NCBI GenBank assembly: GCA_001247695.2
Contig: LGRX02034426.1
Coordinates: 1 to 64,000, forward strand
Direction: 5' to 3'
DNA length: 64,000 nt
From: Cymbomonas tetramitiformis
Taxonomy: Eukaryota; Chlorophyta; Pyramimonadophyceae; Pyramimonadales; Pyramimonadaceae
Part shown: piece by piece, positions 42,497 to 53,709 of the stretch
Layout of the letters: the number at the start of each line of letters is the position of its first letter
How positions within the stretch are numbered: position 1 is the stretch's first letter
Notes under the pieces: generated by a model
What the model was told of the DNA's origin: nothing
Databases searched by the model: none
What the model saw: the letters and a program-made list of their open reading frames with translations, nothing else
Position numbers and translations under genes: made by a program

Positions 42497-45400
42497 CTCC
42501 TCCGTGCTTCGGAAAAAGCGAAGTACAATCTGACGAAGCACCAGAAACCTGTCAGTCGGCATGAACTTGATGAAGAAGCCAGCCAGATTCTCTACTGATG
42601 GCACTTTCACTATCCGGATACGGCCAAGCTCAGCCAGCTTCGCTACATATCGGTCCCGTACTGCAATGTGCCGAGAGGCAGTGTTGTTGAGAGCGCTCTC
42701 CGCCTGGATGATAGAGGCATGATTATCCCCGTGCAGCACCACTGGGAGCTTCACTGGAGCAAATTCTGAAAGCAGATTGACCACGTGCTCGATGTCCCGA
42801 GCCGTCTCCGAGAGCGCCACCAGCTCGGCGTCCGCGGTGCTCACAGCAACGGTCTTCTGCAGCTTAGATGAGCACATAACGGTGCTACCGTTGAGCCTCA
42901 CCAGCGAGCCTGTCACGGACCGGCGCGTAACCTTGTCCGCTGCATGATCAGCGTCCGAATAGGCCGCGACAACGAGCTCAGCATTGTGAGAAGCTGGTGA
43001 GCTGCACTGCAAAGTCAGACAAACGTCAATAGTGCCCTTTAAATACCGGAGCACACGCAGAAGATGTTGCCAGTGCGTCGCACTGTGACAATGCATGAAC
43101 CGCGCCAGATAGCACACTGCCGGCAGGATGTCCGGCCGCGTGCAACGGCCCAGCCACATAAGTTCCATAGCCAAATTGGCGTAAGGAAAGGCAGTTGCAA
43201 CGTCCTGCGGGTCTGCCGGTGTCAGCGCAAGCTTCGGTTCCATAGGCGAAAGGGCAGGATTGCAGTCCGTCATGCCATACTTCTCGAGCATACGGTGAAT
43301 GAGACCGTGCTGACTCATACGGCACTCCCTCACCAGGCCTGCGTCACGAAAGGTCATGCGCATACCAAGAATATCAGTCAGCGCACCCTCGTCCACGCTG
43401 GGATAGGCGCTGTTGAAGGACGCGAAGAAAGTGTTCTTCCACGCCTCACTGCTCGTCAACACAAGGAAGTTATCAACATGAATATAGATGAAAACAATCA
43501 GCTCGTTCGGTCAGAAAATGTAGAAAAGACACGGATCGACGTTCGAGACGGCGAGCAGAGCATCATACTGCAGCAGCCACCGTTTCAACGTGAAATACCA
43601 CACTCTCGGAGCTTGCTTGAGCCCATACACACTCTTCGCCAGCCTGCCAAAGTGTGTCCCGCGCACCATACGTCCGTCTGGCCACCTGACATACAGAGGA
43701 TTCGCAACATCCAGCTCGCCGTTCAGGAAGCACGTCACAACGTCCATAGTGAACGCTAACAGACCCAGGATAAGACTCAGCTGAAGCAGGATACGCAATG
43801 TGTTCAGCTGCGTACACGGGGAGTACACTTCCTCATAGTTCACACCATGCGACTGCTTGTTGCCAAAGACAACCCAGCGCGATTTCCGCTCAGTCAGCAC
43901 ATTCGCAGCGTCCACCTTCGGCTTGTAGATAGCTTTCATGCCCAGTGCTTTCACGCCTGCCGGAAGATTCGGCACCGGCACGATCGCCCCCTTCACGTCG
44001 ATGAGCGCGCACTCCTCCTTCTTATCCGACGCCTGCCATTCCTCCGCGTCCGGCGCATTCACGAGCTGCGTCCAATTCTTCGGACTCGTCACACCGTTAG
44101 GCAAACACTGCTGCTGAACCGCCGCCAAGGCTACGTGCTGCACCTGGAACCGAATAGAAGTCCCGGCGATGTCCACCGATTTTCCCGTACGACCACAGTG
44201 TCGCAGCAGAAGCACCTGATAGGGCAGCCTGTGCTCCTCCCGAGCATTAGCACAAACGATTGCGTCCTCCCATTCTGCGCCTGACGTCAGCTGCACCTCC
44301 GCAAAAGCGAAAACAGGATAGAAACGGTTAACAGGCTGCTCGCTGAGACACGCCCTGAGTAACTCAAGGTTAGTAGCACTCTGCTCAAGGAAGTAACTCA
44401 CCGGTGCCCAGAACGTGGTACACTTGTTTGCCGAGCGAGATTGAAGCTTCACCACACCAGTGAACTCGTCAGAGTCCGAGGGCGCATAGGCAGCGATATC
44501 GAGGATCGGAGTCGGTGAACCCGTGAACCTCTCGAAGTACGGTGCATCCAACTGAACACAGTCGAACAACGACCGCAACGGCACGATCACCGAGGGATCC
44601 CAGCTCAGTACCAGTTTTCCGCGATCGTTGACACGCTCGTCGAATCGCACCATTCCAGACCGTACAACCTTCTGCCTGTCTGGACAGTACAACAGATACG
44701 AGGGCGATCGATCGTCGTGACCCACGTAGAGAAGAGGTGTTGCCCGATCAGCCAGCTTAGCGCGCAGACTTGCATCGATAAACGCGTAAGCACGACAATC
44801 AAAGATACGAAGAGTGCTCAAGTCCACTTTCTGATTCAGCACGTCCAGAGAGGACTTCATACCGAGCTCAGCCTTCACCACACAGTTCAGGAGGTACACA
44901 GCGTGGCGAAAAGCCAGCGGCCACATACTGGCAGGAAGACCCGCAGTCATCAGCATAGCTCTGGCCTTGGCCTGAAGTAGTCGATTGTACGACTCCACTC
45001 GCGCGTTGTTCTCGTGTAAGTACGGCGCTGTCGTACGCTGAATGATGTTGTGTTGCTTGCAATACTCGGCAGTCTGACCCGAGATAATCATCGAGTCGTT
45101 GTCAGACTGCAAGACAAGCAAGTCCAGATCGTACACGATCTCCTCCACGTCCAAGTCCTCCCCCAGAATTGCTCTGCCAGTAGTCCGCACGATGTCCCGA
45201 TACTCCTCCAGTGCCTGAAGGTACTCGAGCTTGCGTTTCCAGAAATAGATGTGACCGCGTCCAGAAAAATCGTCCACAAACACCGTGTACCCGCGGAGAC
45301 CACCCTGCGATGTTGTGAAAGGGCCACCGTGGTCCGTGAACGTGAGCTTGCCGAGTCGTGTAGACGGTCGCCTCTTTTCCACCGTCTTCCTCACGGACTT

Positions 45401-46657
45401 GGGTACACGCCCCTTGTCCATTGTCTGCGAAGGTCTCGTCACCTTAGACGCCTGGCAAGACAAACACTGCTCAGAACACTGCGTCAGTTCACTTGCACGC
45501 AGTTCCTCAGAGTCCACACCAAGGTCCACACCCTGCATATCCATGACAAGAAGGTACCTGTCACAGAGGTGCCCCAGTCGAAGGTGGGCAAGCAGCTTCG
45601 CATCAATGCGTCCCACAGTGAACTGATCAAGGTAGAACAGTGTAACTGGCCACGGTGTACCCTGTATCCAGACTCGGCCCGGCTCGGACTCTGTCAGCTC
45701 CTCCACGCGATAGCACTGGTCCTTCGATGCCGAAAAAATGACGCTGCCCTTCGAGTTCGTCTGAAGCTCCTCCAGCTTCTTGGTCAGTCCCCACCAGACA
45801 GCGCTAGGTTTGTGCGGGAGCACCAGCAGGAACTTAGTGTGCTCAGGGTCCTTCGGAAAGTCCATGAAGATTTTCACCAGAAGTCTGCCAATAAAAGTAT
45901 CCACGTAGGGCATGTTTGCATAGAAAGCTCGACCCGCCAGCGTGTGATCGAAGACCGAATTCTCCACTGAATAGAACTCCGGCAGCTGCGCATTGTGCTT
46001 ATCAGCACACATATCCACAGCGAAAGGACCCTTCTCCACGTTCCAGCGCTGGAAGTCGGTGAACTTCCAGTTGACAACGTCACGGAACACCTTCTTCTGC
46101 ACTGCAGGACACGCCGCCTCAACAGCAAAAGATTCCGGTAAGATAAAAAATTTCCCGTCCCGCACCAACTTGTAGCGAGATTCACCAGTCGTACTCACCA
46201 ATTCACGATTGAGCAGCTGTCCATACAGGTCGTACTTGTCCTCGAGACATACCGCCGACAGAAGGTTAAAAGGTGAGTCCGGTACGTACTGCACCTCCAC
46301 GCTGAGCGCGTCAACCTTTTCGGTAGCGTGATTCCATAAATGCACAAGCACTACACCAGCACCCTTCGACGCCGTCACTTCCCCAGCCATGACCTTGAAA
46401 TTCACAGCCTCCTCTGCACGAACCGTTCCCCCTTCGAAGAAACGTAGGTCGTTGATTACGTGCCGCGTGGCCATAGAGTCGTAGTGAAGTACGCGTCGTA
46501 CAACTTCCACAGTGCTGGCGGCCACAGACGGCTGCTGTGCAAGTTCTCGCTGTAGATCAACAAGATCGCCCTCCGACTGAGTGACTCCGTACACCCACGA
46601 GTCCTGCAGCACGTCCCCCGTATACACACAAAGTTGATCACTGCAGTGCTGCACCAC
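42494..46657 (-). pseudogene. copia Pol polyprotein with internal Dam-like domain
   Basis: Counting from 46657: protease near D60 as YDSMATRHVIND (canonical D-[ST]-G-[AC] is D-S-M-A); Dam-like domain about 200-345 with GPFAVDMCAD (210-219), tetrad NMPY (248-251), FLLVLPH and TPWPVTLF; integrase zinc finger H358-x4-H363...C398-x2-C401; integrase D442, D519, E555 (D-35-E spacing); RT with GLLAFTMDVVTCFLNGELD. An in-frame TGA at 43513-43511 follows CLFYIF. The same frame resumes with the RT motif C region as IHVDNFLVL (normally YVDD), and RNase H with AYSDADHA. Gag and pol overlap in different frames (-1). Confidence 0.85.
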
Positions 46658-47985
46658 CGGAAACGCACACGGTACCTCAGCGTGCTCCTCGCCTCCCAGA
46701 TTTCGTCGTCCGTCATTTTCTCGGCCGTCGACACCGCTGCTGCAACTCTATCCTCCGTCTTCTGAGCCAGGTGACGCTTCTTTCGTTTCTCATACCGCTC
46801 TCTGCACATAGCCTCCTTCGCAGGATTCTTCTTGATGAACTCCTCCATTTTCTGAGGATGCACAAGCCAGCACGACTCCGACGAATGACCACCGGAGCAT
46901 ACAGCACACACCAGGTGTTTGCTGTCATTCACCTTCTTCTCCTCTGCTTGCCGTCGCCGATCACCAAGCAAACTCTTAGCCACTGCCGCAGTGTCTTCAG
47001 CGTCTGCAGCCGCCACAAAGTCTCGGGACGGATTGCGTTCCTGTATCACGTTGATATAGAAAAATTCACAACGTTGCTGTAGTAAGTCAAACGTCGGTTT
47101 CACCTCCCGACCTAGATCAGCAACCACCGTTGCATACTCAGTAGGCAGAGCCGAAACGGCAAACGCCAACGTCATTACCTCGATTGTTCTCCTATCCAAC
47201 TGTTCTCCACCATACTGACAAATAGACGATTGCAGGTCTGCAAAAGCACCAAGCTGCTTGACTGGGTCAGCCGTTGAGTTCACAGTGAGCCTCGTCAGCC
47301 GATTCACTGACGCCGCCAGCTGACCAAATAGCTGAGGTTCCACACGAGCACGCAATTTACGATACGCCTTCAAACCGTCATTATCACAACGACGTACCAG
47401 GTCAAAAGCATCGCCTACAGTGACCTGTATCAGCACAGCTGATAATACAGCACTTGCCGTCGTCGATGAACCCTGCACAGTAATTACACTTTCCGGTGGC
47501 TGGAAGTCGTCAGCAAAAGGATTGGTCCCTGGTGTCATACCGACCAGATCCTTCATGTTTGCAACGTCAGAAAGCGATTCCTCACACACAAGCTCCTTCA
47601 GGTCGGGATAGAACACCACTGCCGATTGTAGCTGTGTACTAAACTTCGTCCAGGCTTCATACCGATTCCGTTCACTGCCTGAATACTTGGCAATAGTTCC
47701 CAAGGATTTCAAAACATTGTGTACAACCTTCGAGGCGTTGTCAGACGTGATTCGTGTGTTTGACTTCTCCTCCTGCTTTTCTTCTGAGACTGCTAGTCGA
47801 CGGGATATCACTTCCATCATTTCCATTTGCTTAGCTAACAGCTCTGACAACTGATCCTCTTTACTCCGATTTGAACTCAGCTCTGGCTTCTTCTCCTGCT
47901 CATTTGTTTCCTCCATATCTGAAAACTGGAAACGTCGAGACCGAGTGTGTCTATATATACCGGTATCCGGGTTCTGATTGCTCAT
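46456..47985 (-). CDS. copia Gag
   Basis: 509 codons from ATG (MSNQNPDTGIYRHTRS). An acidic/polar N-terminus with coiled-coil tendency (LSELLAKQMEMMEVISRRL) is followed by a UBN2/retrotran-gag-like helical core (AYRKLRARVEPQLFGQLA, LPTEYATVVADLG). The knuckle is CAVCSGGHSSESC, with one residue fewer than the usual C-x2-C-x4-H-x4-C. The overlap with pol (46456-46657) in the -1 frame suggests frameshift expression; no canonical slippery heptamer was found. Gag forms the particle and binds RNA. Confidence 0.85.
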   Translation of the reverse strand: MSNQNPDTGIYRHTRSRRFQFSDMEETNEQEKKPELSSNRSKEDQLSELLAKQMEMMEVISRRLAVSEEKQEEKSNTRITSDNASKVVHNVLKSLGTIAKYSGSERNRYEAWTKFSTQLQSAVVFYPDLKELVCEESLSDVANMKDLVGMTPGTNPFADDFQPPESVITVQGSSTTASAVLSAVLIQVTVGDAFDLVRRCDNDGLKAYRKLRARVEPQLFGQLAASVNRLTRLTVNSTADPVKQLGAFADLQSSICQYGGEQLDRRTIEVMTLAFAVSALPTEYATVVADLGREVKPTFDLLQQRCEFFYINVIQERNPSRDFVAAADAEDTAAVAKSLLGDRRRQAEEKKVNDSKHLVCAVCSGGHSSESCWLVHPQKMEEFIKKNPAKEAMCRERYEKRKKRHLAQKTEDRVAAAVSTAEKMTDDEIWEARSTLRYRVRFRWCSTAVINFVCIRGTCCRTRGCTESLSRRAILLIYSENLHSSRLWPPALWKLYDAYFTTTLWPRGT

Positions 47986-48018
47986 ATACTAAGTCACCAC
48001 GCAGATTCAACACCGTCG

Positions 48019-48031
48019 TGGGCCCATAACC
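48019..48031 (-). other. primer binding site, half-tRNA-iMet type
   Basis: On the minus strand, directly after the 5' LTR, ttatgggcccac is read. This matches the anticodon-loop type site used by Drosophila copia (initiator Met tRNA half molecule, ugggcccauaa). Confidence 0.8.
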
Positions 48032-48394
48032 TAGGCTATAGGCTAATCTAATATAGGATACACTTATCTTATACACACAGATGCACTGCTGATAATATAT
48101 CACACTGATATCATTCAATAAAAGGAAGTAAGAATAATAACAGCTTTCGTAACAGCTGCCTTTATTGTTCTTAGTTCGCGCCAGTTCTCTGTTGGTTACT
48201 CCGAGTATATCACTAGTCCCTACAGTTCACAGTGACAGTCACACAATCCATGACCACGGCAGTCAGACTCTGCTCTGCCGTGGAATACGTTTGTACTGTA
48301 TCGGTGTAATGTACTGTATCAGTGTTATAAGTCAAAGTGACAGATGATAATGCAGAATGTAGAATGACAGATGACTACAGATCAGGTTTTCCTA
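48032..48394 (-). repeat. copia 5' LTR
   Basis: 363 bp; promoter-bearing LTR for the minus-strand element. Confidence 0.93.
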
Positions 48395-48399
48395 CCGCC

Positions 48400-49650
48400 T
48401 GTGTGGAAGAAAGCGGGCGTGGGTGTAGCGCGAGCCTCACCCATCGTCCTCCTTGCTCGTATATGTGGCCCATGACCACCGTCTCAGCAGCTTCCTGATG
48501 CTACTGGCGTCCATTATCCTTCCAGGGGTTACCTCGCCAGCTCATGCACCGCTGCAGTGCTTGCGCTGCATCGGCAACCACGTATCCCGCTGAGTTACCT
48601 TCACTTTTTTGCCTCCACAATGGTTTGTTGCCGAGGGCGAAGTTCATTTGTGCCGGAAGCCTCTCAGTCAAGCAGCTCACACAGTTTGCTGGATGGTGCC
48701 AGCTTCCACTTAGGGTGAGCATCACCGGTCTCAGCCAGTGCTGCAGATCAACTCTTTCGCCTTCGTGCGAATTTTCCGCCAATCTTCTCCAGCCACGCAG
48801 ATCTATACCAGATCCCACCGGCCCAAACGTCCCCGATGCGATGAAGATATCAGCGCAACTGATATTCAAGCTGGGTCCCACGCCGATTGTTCGATGTCGC
48901 CATACCCTCTGAAGCCAGCGCTCGGCAGAATGCAAAAAGTACTCCAAAATAGAGGACTTATCAGTGAGGGGCATTTTTGGATATGGATCACGTTAAAGAT
49001 AATGATTATCCTTCAACGCGATGGTATTTACACGAGCTATCCGTGTTAATTTGTTTTGCTGAGAGAATCCTTGCCCGTGCAGAAACTCCTGGGTCCGCCG
49101 CAGAGTGTCTACGATGTACTTGGTAGCTCAGCATTGTTGCGAACCATGTCCTCAGTGGAGCTCCCAAGACCTATTCTCCAGCTTGAACTATTCTCATTAC
49201 ACTTGGAAAACTCCCTTCACTCGATCCGTAAGCTGGGCGGCATGCTTAGCTCAGCGTCCAGCTTACGGATCCTCTCTAACACAGAAAGGCACGAATGTGA
49301 GATGCGAATCTTCGAAGCATGTGCGAGAGACTCTCCAACTCGTACCGAACGCTGAAGAATGCGTTGAATCTGAATTCAAAAAATGGAATCGTCTCGAACA
49401 CGCGCTTCCCGCTGATGTTTCGACGTCAATGGCATTGTGGATTTCAAAACAACTGGACGGAACGCTACCTTCCTAGGTGGGCCGGGACGCCAGATGGTAT
49501 AGTTTACCATGCCAGTCCACATGTCCACCACTTCTTGCAGGATGCCGCGACGCGCTGTCGTCAAACTAAGCGGCGCTGTCTTCCTTCAGCGTGGATCGCA
49601 GCTCCAGGACTGTGCGGAGGGGGATGATTTGCGATGGTGGTGGGGTTGGT
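48400..49650. other. unassigned, possibly host sequence
   Basis: Several medium ORFs (157 aa minus at 48501-48974, 123 aa plus at 49105-49476), none of which I recognise; splice sites and coding bias are unclear. A perfect 14-bp inverted repeat, gatccgtaagctgg/ccagcttacggatc (49223-49236 with 49258-49271), lies here. Confidence 0.4.
49223..49271. repeat. 14-bp hairpin
   Basis: Perfect inverted repeat with a 21-nt loop. No T-run follows, so a Pol III or bacterial-type terminator is not suggested. Could be the core of a small non-autonomous element. Confidence 0.6.
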
Positions 49651-49659
49651 GCTCACAGT

Positions 49660-49811
49660 TTGGCTCTTCGACAGCTCGGACACGGAGCTGCCGGGAGGCT
49701 TCGAACCCGACGAGCTCTCGGAGAACTCCCCGGCCAAGATGGTGCAGGCGTTCCCACAGGATTTGGTGTTGGTTGGCCGCGCATGCGTCCTCATCCGCGG
49801 CATCTCTTCCA
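49660..49811 (+). CDS. possible exon of an ABC1/ADCK-family atypical kinase
   Basis: Bounded by acceptor-like ggtgctcacag and donor-like cttccag|gtgagcc. The encoded peptide has ENSPAKMVQAFPQDLVLVGR followed by ACVLIRGISSR, which resembles the C-terminal helices of ABC1 kinases (typically kdlvlv.R....lRGl). ABC1 kinases act in mitochondria or plastids in quinone metabolism. No neighbouring exon with kinase motifs could be identified, so the gene may be truncated or have long introns. Tentative. Confidence 0.3.
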
Positions 49812-50570
49812 GGTGAGCCGCCTTACGCCTGCGCACGCATTATCGCGTCTCATGCTCGCTAGAGCGGTGCGCAGCCATTGTGGCTCTCTTTGACAATGGT
49901 CAATCACTGGTCGCTTTCGCGCGTGGCACCTTGTTCGCTCTCTTGTAACGAGCTCCGCCGGTGCCGGCGCAAGAAAGGAGCCAGCATCGAGACACCTCTG
50001 ACGAAGAACGCTGCAAAGGGATGTCTAGTGTTGAACCTATACCCTGCTACACGGTTCCAAATAACCATGTTTAACCCTGACACTTTGTGAAGCACCAGGT
50101 CAATGATCCGACGCGGCACAGCCCTAGGTCAATGATCCGACGCGGCACAGCCCCCGCGGAACTTGCACTCATGAGTACTCCTGGAAATCCCATTTCCGGC
50201 TTTCAAGGTGGAGGGCGGTGCTGGAGGTGGTGCGCGGCCGCGACTGCAAATATAGGCTCTGTTGATGTGAGCCGCATATCGGCTTTGCTTGAAAGAGTTG
50301 TACAAGGAATTGGGGATGGTGGGGGCTCAGGCTGGAGGCGCCTTGGTCCCTGTCTCGCCAATGGGCCGCGTACGCGCAAGCAGCCATTGATCGGTGAGTA
50401 CCTCCCGCTAGACTGCAGGACTTGCGCGTTGCAGCCAAGAGTTCGGGATTGGCTCTGCCCTGCTCAGGACCTCGAGATCGATCTTGAGATCTTGAGATAG
50501 ATGAGGAATTAGGATATTTCTTGACAGCACCCGCCTTTTGTTGGGAGGGCTGTTGCTGCTGTGATCTCTG
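49812..50570. other. unassigned sequence
   Basis: A short direct repeat, ggtcaatgatccgacgcgg, occurs twice (about 50098 and 50126). An open frame of 137 codons (50087-50500) has no recognised domain. Confidence 0.35.
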
Positions 50571-50607
50571 CTGAAGAGCAGATGATATTTATAGACGTGT
50601 CTATTTT

Positions 50608-50672
50608 TCTATTGATATATATATATATATATACAACGTATATATGTTATATATATATATAACATATATATT
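50608..50672. repeat. palindromic AT microsatellite
   Basis: (AT)n runs around acaacgtatatatgtt and gttatatatatatataac; self-complementary and likely unstable. Confidence 0.85.
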
Positions 50673-52440
50673 CCCATCTATCTATAGGCACACGTGTTTC
50701 ACAAGGCTACAGTCGCATTTGTCCACTACTCCCCTATCCACCGCGCCGTAAAAGGCACAATACCACCCACTAAGAAGTATGCAAGGCCCCAAAAATGGCT
50801 TTAGGTGTGTTAGGCTAAAATGAGCACAATTCATATAAAAATAGGTAACGTTGTCCTGAAGGCGATAGAGCACCCCTCTGGAAGATTGTGAGTGTCAGCC
50901 ACAATTTACCTACACATTTTACGCATGCATGTTATACATTGATACTTAGGGGATGGGGATGTGCAGGAGGGAGAAAGCGGGAACGGTGGTGGTAGAGACG
51001 GAGGGAGCCAGGCCGACTCTCGCAGAAGTGGGGAAGCGATTCGGCTTTGCACTAGCGACACTTCGAGATTGGGTTCTAGGCATAGTAGTGCAGTGCGCGC
51101 CCCCCCGCCCCCGCCGCCGCCATGCCCCTTCCGGCGCCTCTCTCACTTCGGCACAGTCAGAGGCGTGGGAAATTGAACATGATGAGGCGCTCCGCTTCCC
51201 TTCTGACTGCTTTGAATGGATACCTCGCAGATTAGAGGTAGTTCGTCACGTTAGCACCCATCACACAAGACAAGCTAATCAACGCTTTGACATCCCTTTT
51301 ATTATAAACCCAATAATATTTCATTTGTGAATTTTGGCGCTCGGGTGTTGAGAAAATCTGGAAGTGCAGAAAACTGGTGCTAGATTCCACCAAATCTACT
51401 CTGGAAAGTGAGTTGTCATTTGTGAAGTATCATTCTATGTATCTTTGTTTGTGGAGCAATCGAATCTGAGTGTGCTTTTATGATCTCGGCAGGACCGTGT
51501 TTGCCATACTACCTACCAGATTAAAGGAGCACATCATGAAGGTATGTACTTGCGTACACCCTTAGCAGTGGTATAAAGCGTGGGCATTGACATAACCACT
51601 GGCGAGTCTAGCATGCAGTAGTCAACCTTACTACTCGCATGGCCAAGCATAGACTTAAGGCAATCCAATTTGTGGTTGGGCAGGTAGCAATTGGGATCAC
51701 GGCAAAAATTGTGCTCTGGCGTGAAAAACGGGCAAGTAAAACTCCAGCCTTTTCTTCAGCAACAGTATGAGGAGCCAAAATTAGAAAAGTGCGTACATTG
51801 GCCGTTGTGGAAGCTGATTAGTAGGCAAATGAACAGAATGCCCAGTTAAATGATCTGGCAACTCGGCTGCCAACAATAAAGAAAATATGCAACATACATC
51901 CAGTTGATGAAGGCCCGTGAAAATGTGTATACCGATTGTGCATGATATGTGTAGGCATCACTAAATAAGTGTTTGGAAACCAACTCCTGATGGTTCGGAT
52001 TACATCAGTGGTATTAAAATAAATAAGCTTTTGAAATAAAATGAAAAACGTTTGAAAATTAAAAAATTAAAAATCTAAAAAATAAATAATAAAATAATAA
52101 TAAAAAATAAAATAATTATAATAATTATTATATATATATATATATATATATATAAAAAGTACCTAGCACGGAGTTAAACAAAAAGTAAAATAATGAGAGA
52201 GAGAGAGAGAGAGATTATTATTAGAAATTATAATTTGAAAAAATAAAATAGTTTTTTATATAAAATACATTCAAAAAATATTTAAAACGGAGGAATAAAT
52301 TTTGAAAATTAAGTAGGTTGTTCGTTTCCAAAACTTTTTATATTAAGTTTAGTGAATATTTTGACAATTGTGTTATAAATTATGATATTGTGTTCTAATT
52401 TTGATGAATATTAGTTTTTAGGGATAAGTCTACATCGGGG
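50673..52440. other. AT-rich intergenic region
   Basis: No supported gene. The open frame 50953-51330 has a weak helix-turn-helix-like stretch (TLAEVGKRFGFALATLRDW) but no other support. Simple repeats: A/T-rich 52030-52130, (TA)n 52131-52154, (GA)n 52196-52214. Composition drops sharply to AT compared with the GC-rich elements. Confidence 0.5.
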
Positions 52441-52479
52441 GCCGACATTTCATTTAAATCCACATCGGGGGCCGTAGCT

Positions 52480-53529
52480 TATCTCTTCTTTCTCTCAGAG
52501 GTTGATGGTGAAGTGGTCATGACAGCAACTGATTCAGACACTGCTATGGAAGATCCATAGGTCACAGTAGAGCGTGATCAGACACTGAAGGACTTTTCAG
52601 ATATATTCCAGGAGGAACTTTCAGCTGGTCATAGACCAGAGCGGTTTGACGGTGGATACCATCGCATCAACATTGAACCTGGGCATACGCCACCATCACA
52701 GACAGTTCGTACTATCCCAGTGCCTATGATGGAGGAGCTCAAACGACAGATCATCAAATATGTCGAATTGGGTATCCTTCGTCTGTCATCATCACCATAT
52801 GGATGCCCAGTGATTTTCGCTCCTAAGCCAGGGGGTAAGTGGAGGATGTGTTGTGATCATCATGCCCTGAACAACATCACTGTTAAGGACACATACCCAT
52901 TGCCACCCCATGACACCCTTCTGGAACAGCTTAAGGGAGCACGCTGGTTCAGCAGATTCGACTTCAATCAGTTTTTTCACCAAATTCCTATTCATCCTGA
53001 CGACATATACAAGACAGCCATCCGAACTAGACATGGTTCATATGAGTGGACAGTTATGCCCTTTGGGTTGATTAACGCTCTAGCAACCGCTCTACGTGTT
53101 GGAAACCGAGCACTCTTTGACTTCATTGATCAGTTCCTAGTCATCTTCATGGATGATACCATTGTGTACAGTCCAGACTTTGCAACACACGCATGTTCAG
53201 CAAGTTCGCCAGTTCTTACAGCGTTGCCGAGAGCATCAGTTTTTCATCAGACCTTCTAAGGTTGAGTTGTTCGTCAGATGCATTGATTTTATCGGACACC
53301 ACATCTCAAAGGCAGGTCTATCCATCATCGAAGACAGGATCCGTGCAGTCATGGCTATTCAGCCTCCAGTATCCTATGGCCCAACTGTTGGCAAGCAGCC
53401 TCTACGCCGCATGGCTAAAGATGGCAAGTCTAGCCTTCGGTTATTCTTGGGCATGGTCGGTCAGTTTAGGAGATTTATCCCGAAATTCTCCAAGATTGCC
53501 GAGCCACTCAATCGCCTTCTGAAAGACAC
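52480..53529 (+). pseudogene. Ty3/gypsy element F, RT part (5' half)
   Basis: RT reads PGHTPPSQTVRTIPVP, GILRLSSSPYGCPVIFAPKP, motif A SRFDFNQFFHQI, MPFGLINA and motif C VIFMDDTIVYS. One frameshift near 53190 precedes the QFLQRCREHQFFIRPSKVEL thumb/connection region and FLGMVGQFRRFIPKFSKIAE. RT then breaks off at AEPLNRLLKDT where element G is inserted. Upstream Gag, protease and LTR are not recognised; 52441-52480 may still belong to it. Copies the genomic RNA of the element; inactive. Confidence 0.8.
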
Positions 53530-53666
53530 TGTGCCCGGAGGCACAGCGTGAGCCGATATGCCTATGCGTCCGTATGTGTGTCATCGGGGGTAATCTGGGA
53601 TTGGCACGATGACAGTGAAATTGGGCTTGAAATCACGATGAGAATGAATACCAGATGTCCGGGGTA
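53530..53666 (+). repeat. truncated 5' LTR of G
   Basis: Identical, as far as I can see, to the first 137 bp of the 3' LTR (61140-61276), then departs exactly where the TATGACAGTA microsatellite starts in the 3' LTR. Promoter, R and U5 parts and the primer binding site are missing; 53667-53709 leads straight to the gag ATG. Confidence 0.9.
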
Positions 53667-53709
53667 GGGTCGGAGGGGACGGCGAGTTCCCCGGCACAGA
53701 CCCCCCATT

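Larger units (their letters stand above)
42129..48399 (-). mobile_element. Ty1/copia LTR retrotransposon (young)
   Basis: LTRs of 363 bp at 42134-42496 and 48032-48394, flanked by the target duplication ccgcc (42129-42133 and 48395-48399). LTR ends form TAGG/CCTA, not the usual TG/CA. The order protease-integrase-RT-RNase H is Ty1/copia. I find one LTR mismatch (t near 42442, c near 48340), so insertion was recent. Yet pol has an in-frame TGA and altered catalytic residues, so it probably moved with help from another copy. Confidence 0.93.

Noticed and set aside
46456..46657. Canonical -1 slippery heptamer in the copia gag-pol overlap
   Set aside because: The overlap is real but no X-XXY-YYZ heptamer in the proper frame was found; gagaaaatg is the nearest and does not fit.
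50953..51330. Transposase-like helix-turn-helix ORF
   Set aside because: Only a weak TLAEVGKRFG-type match; no catalytic domain or terminal repeats found.
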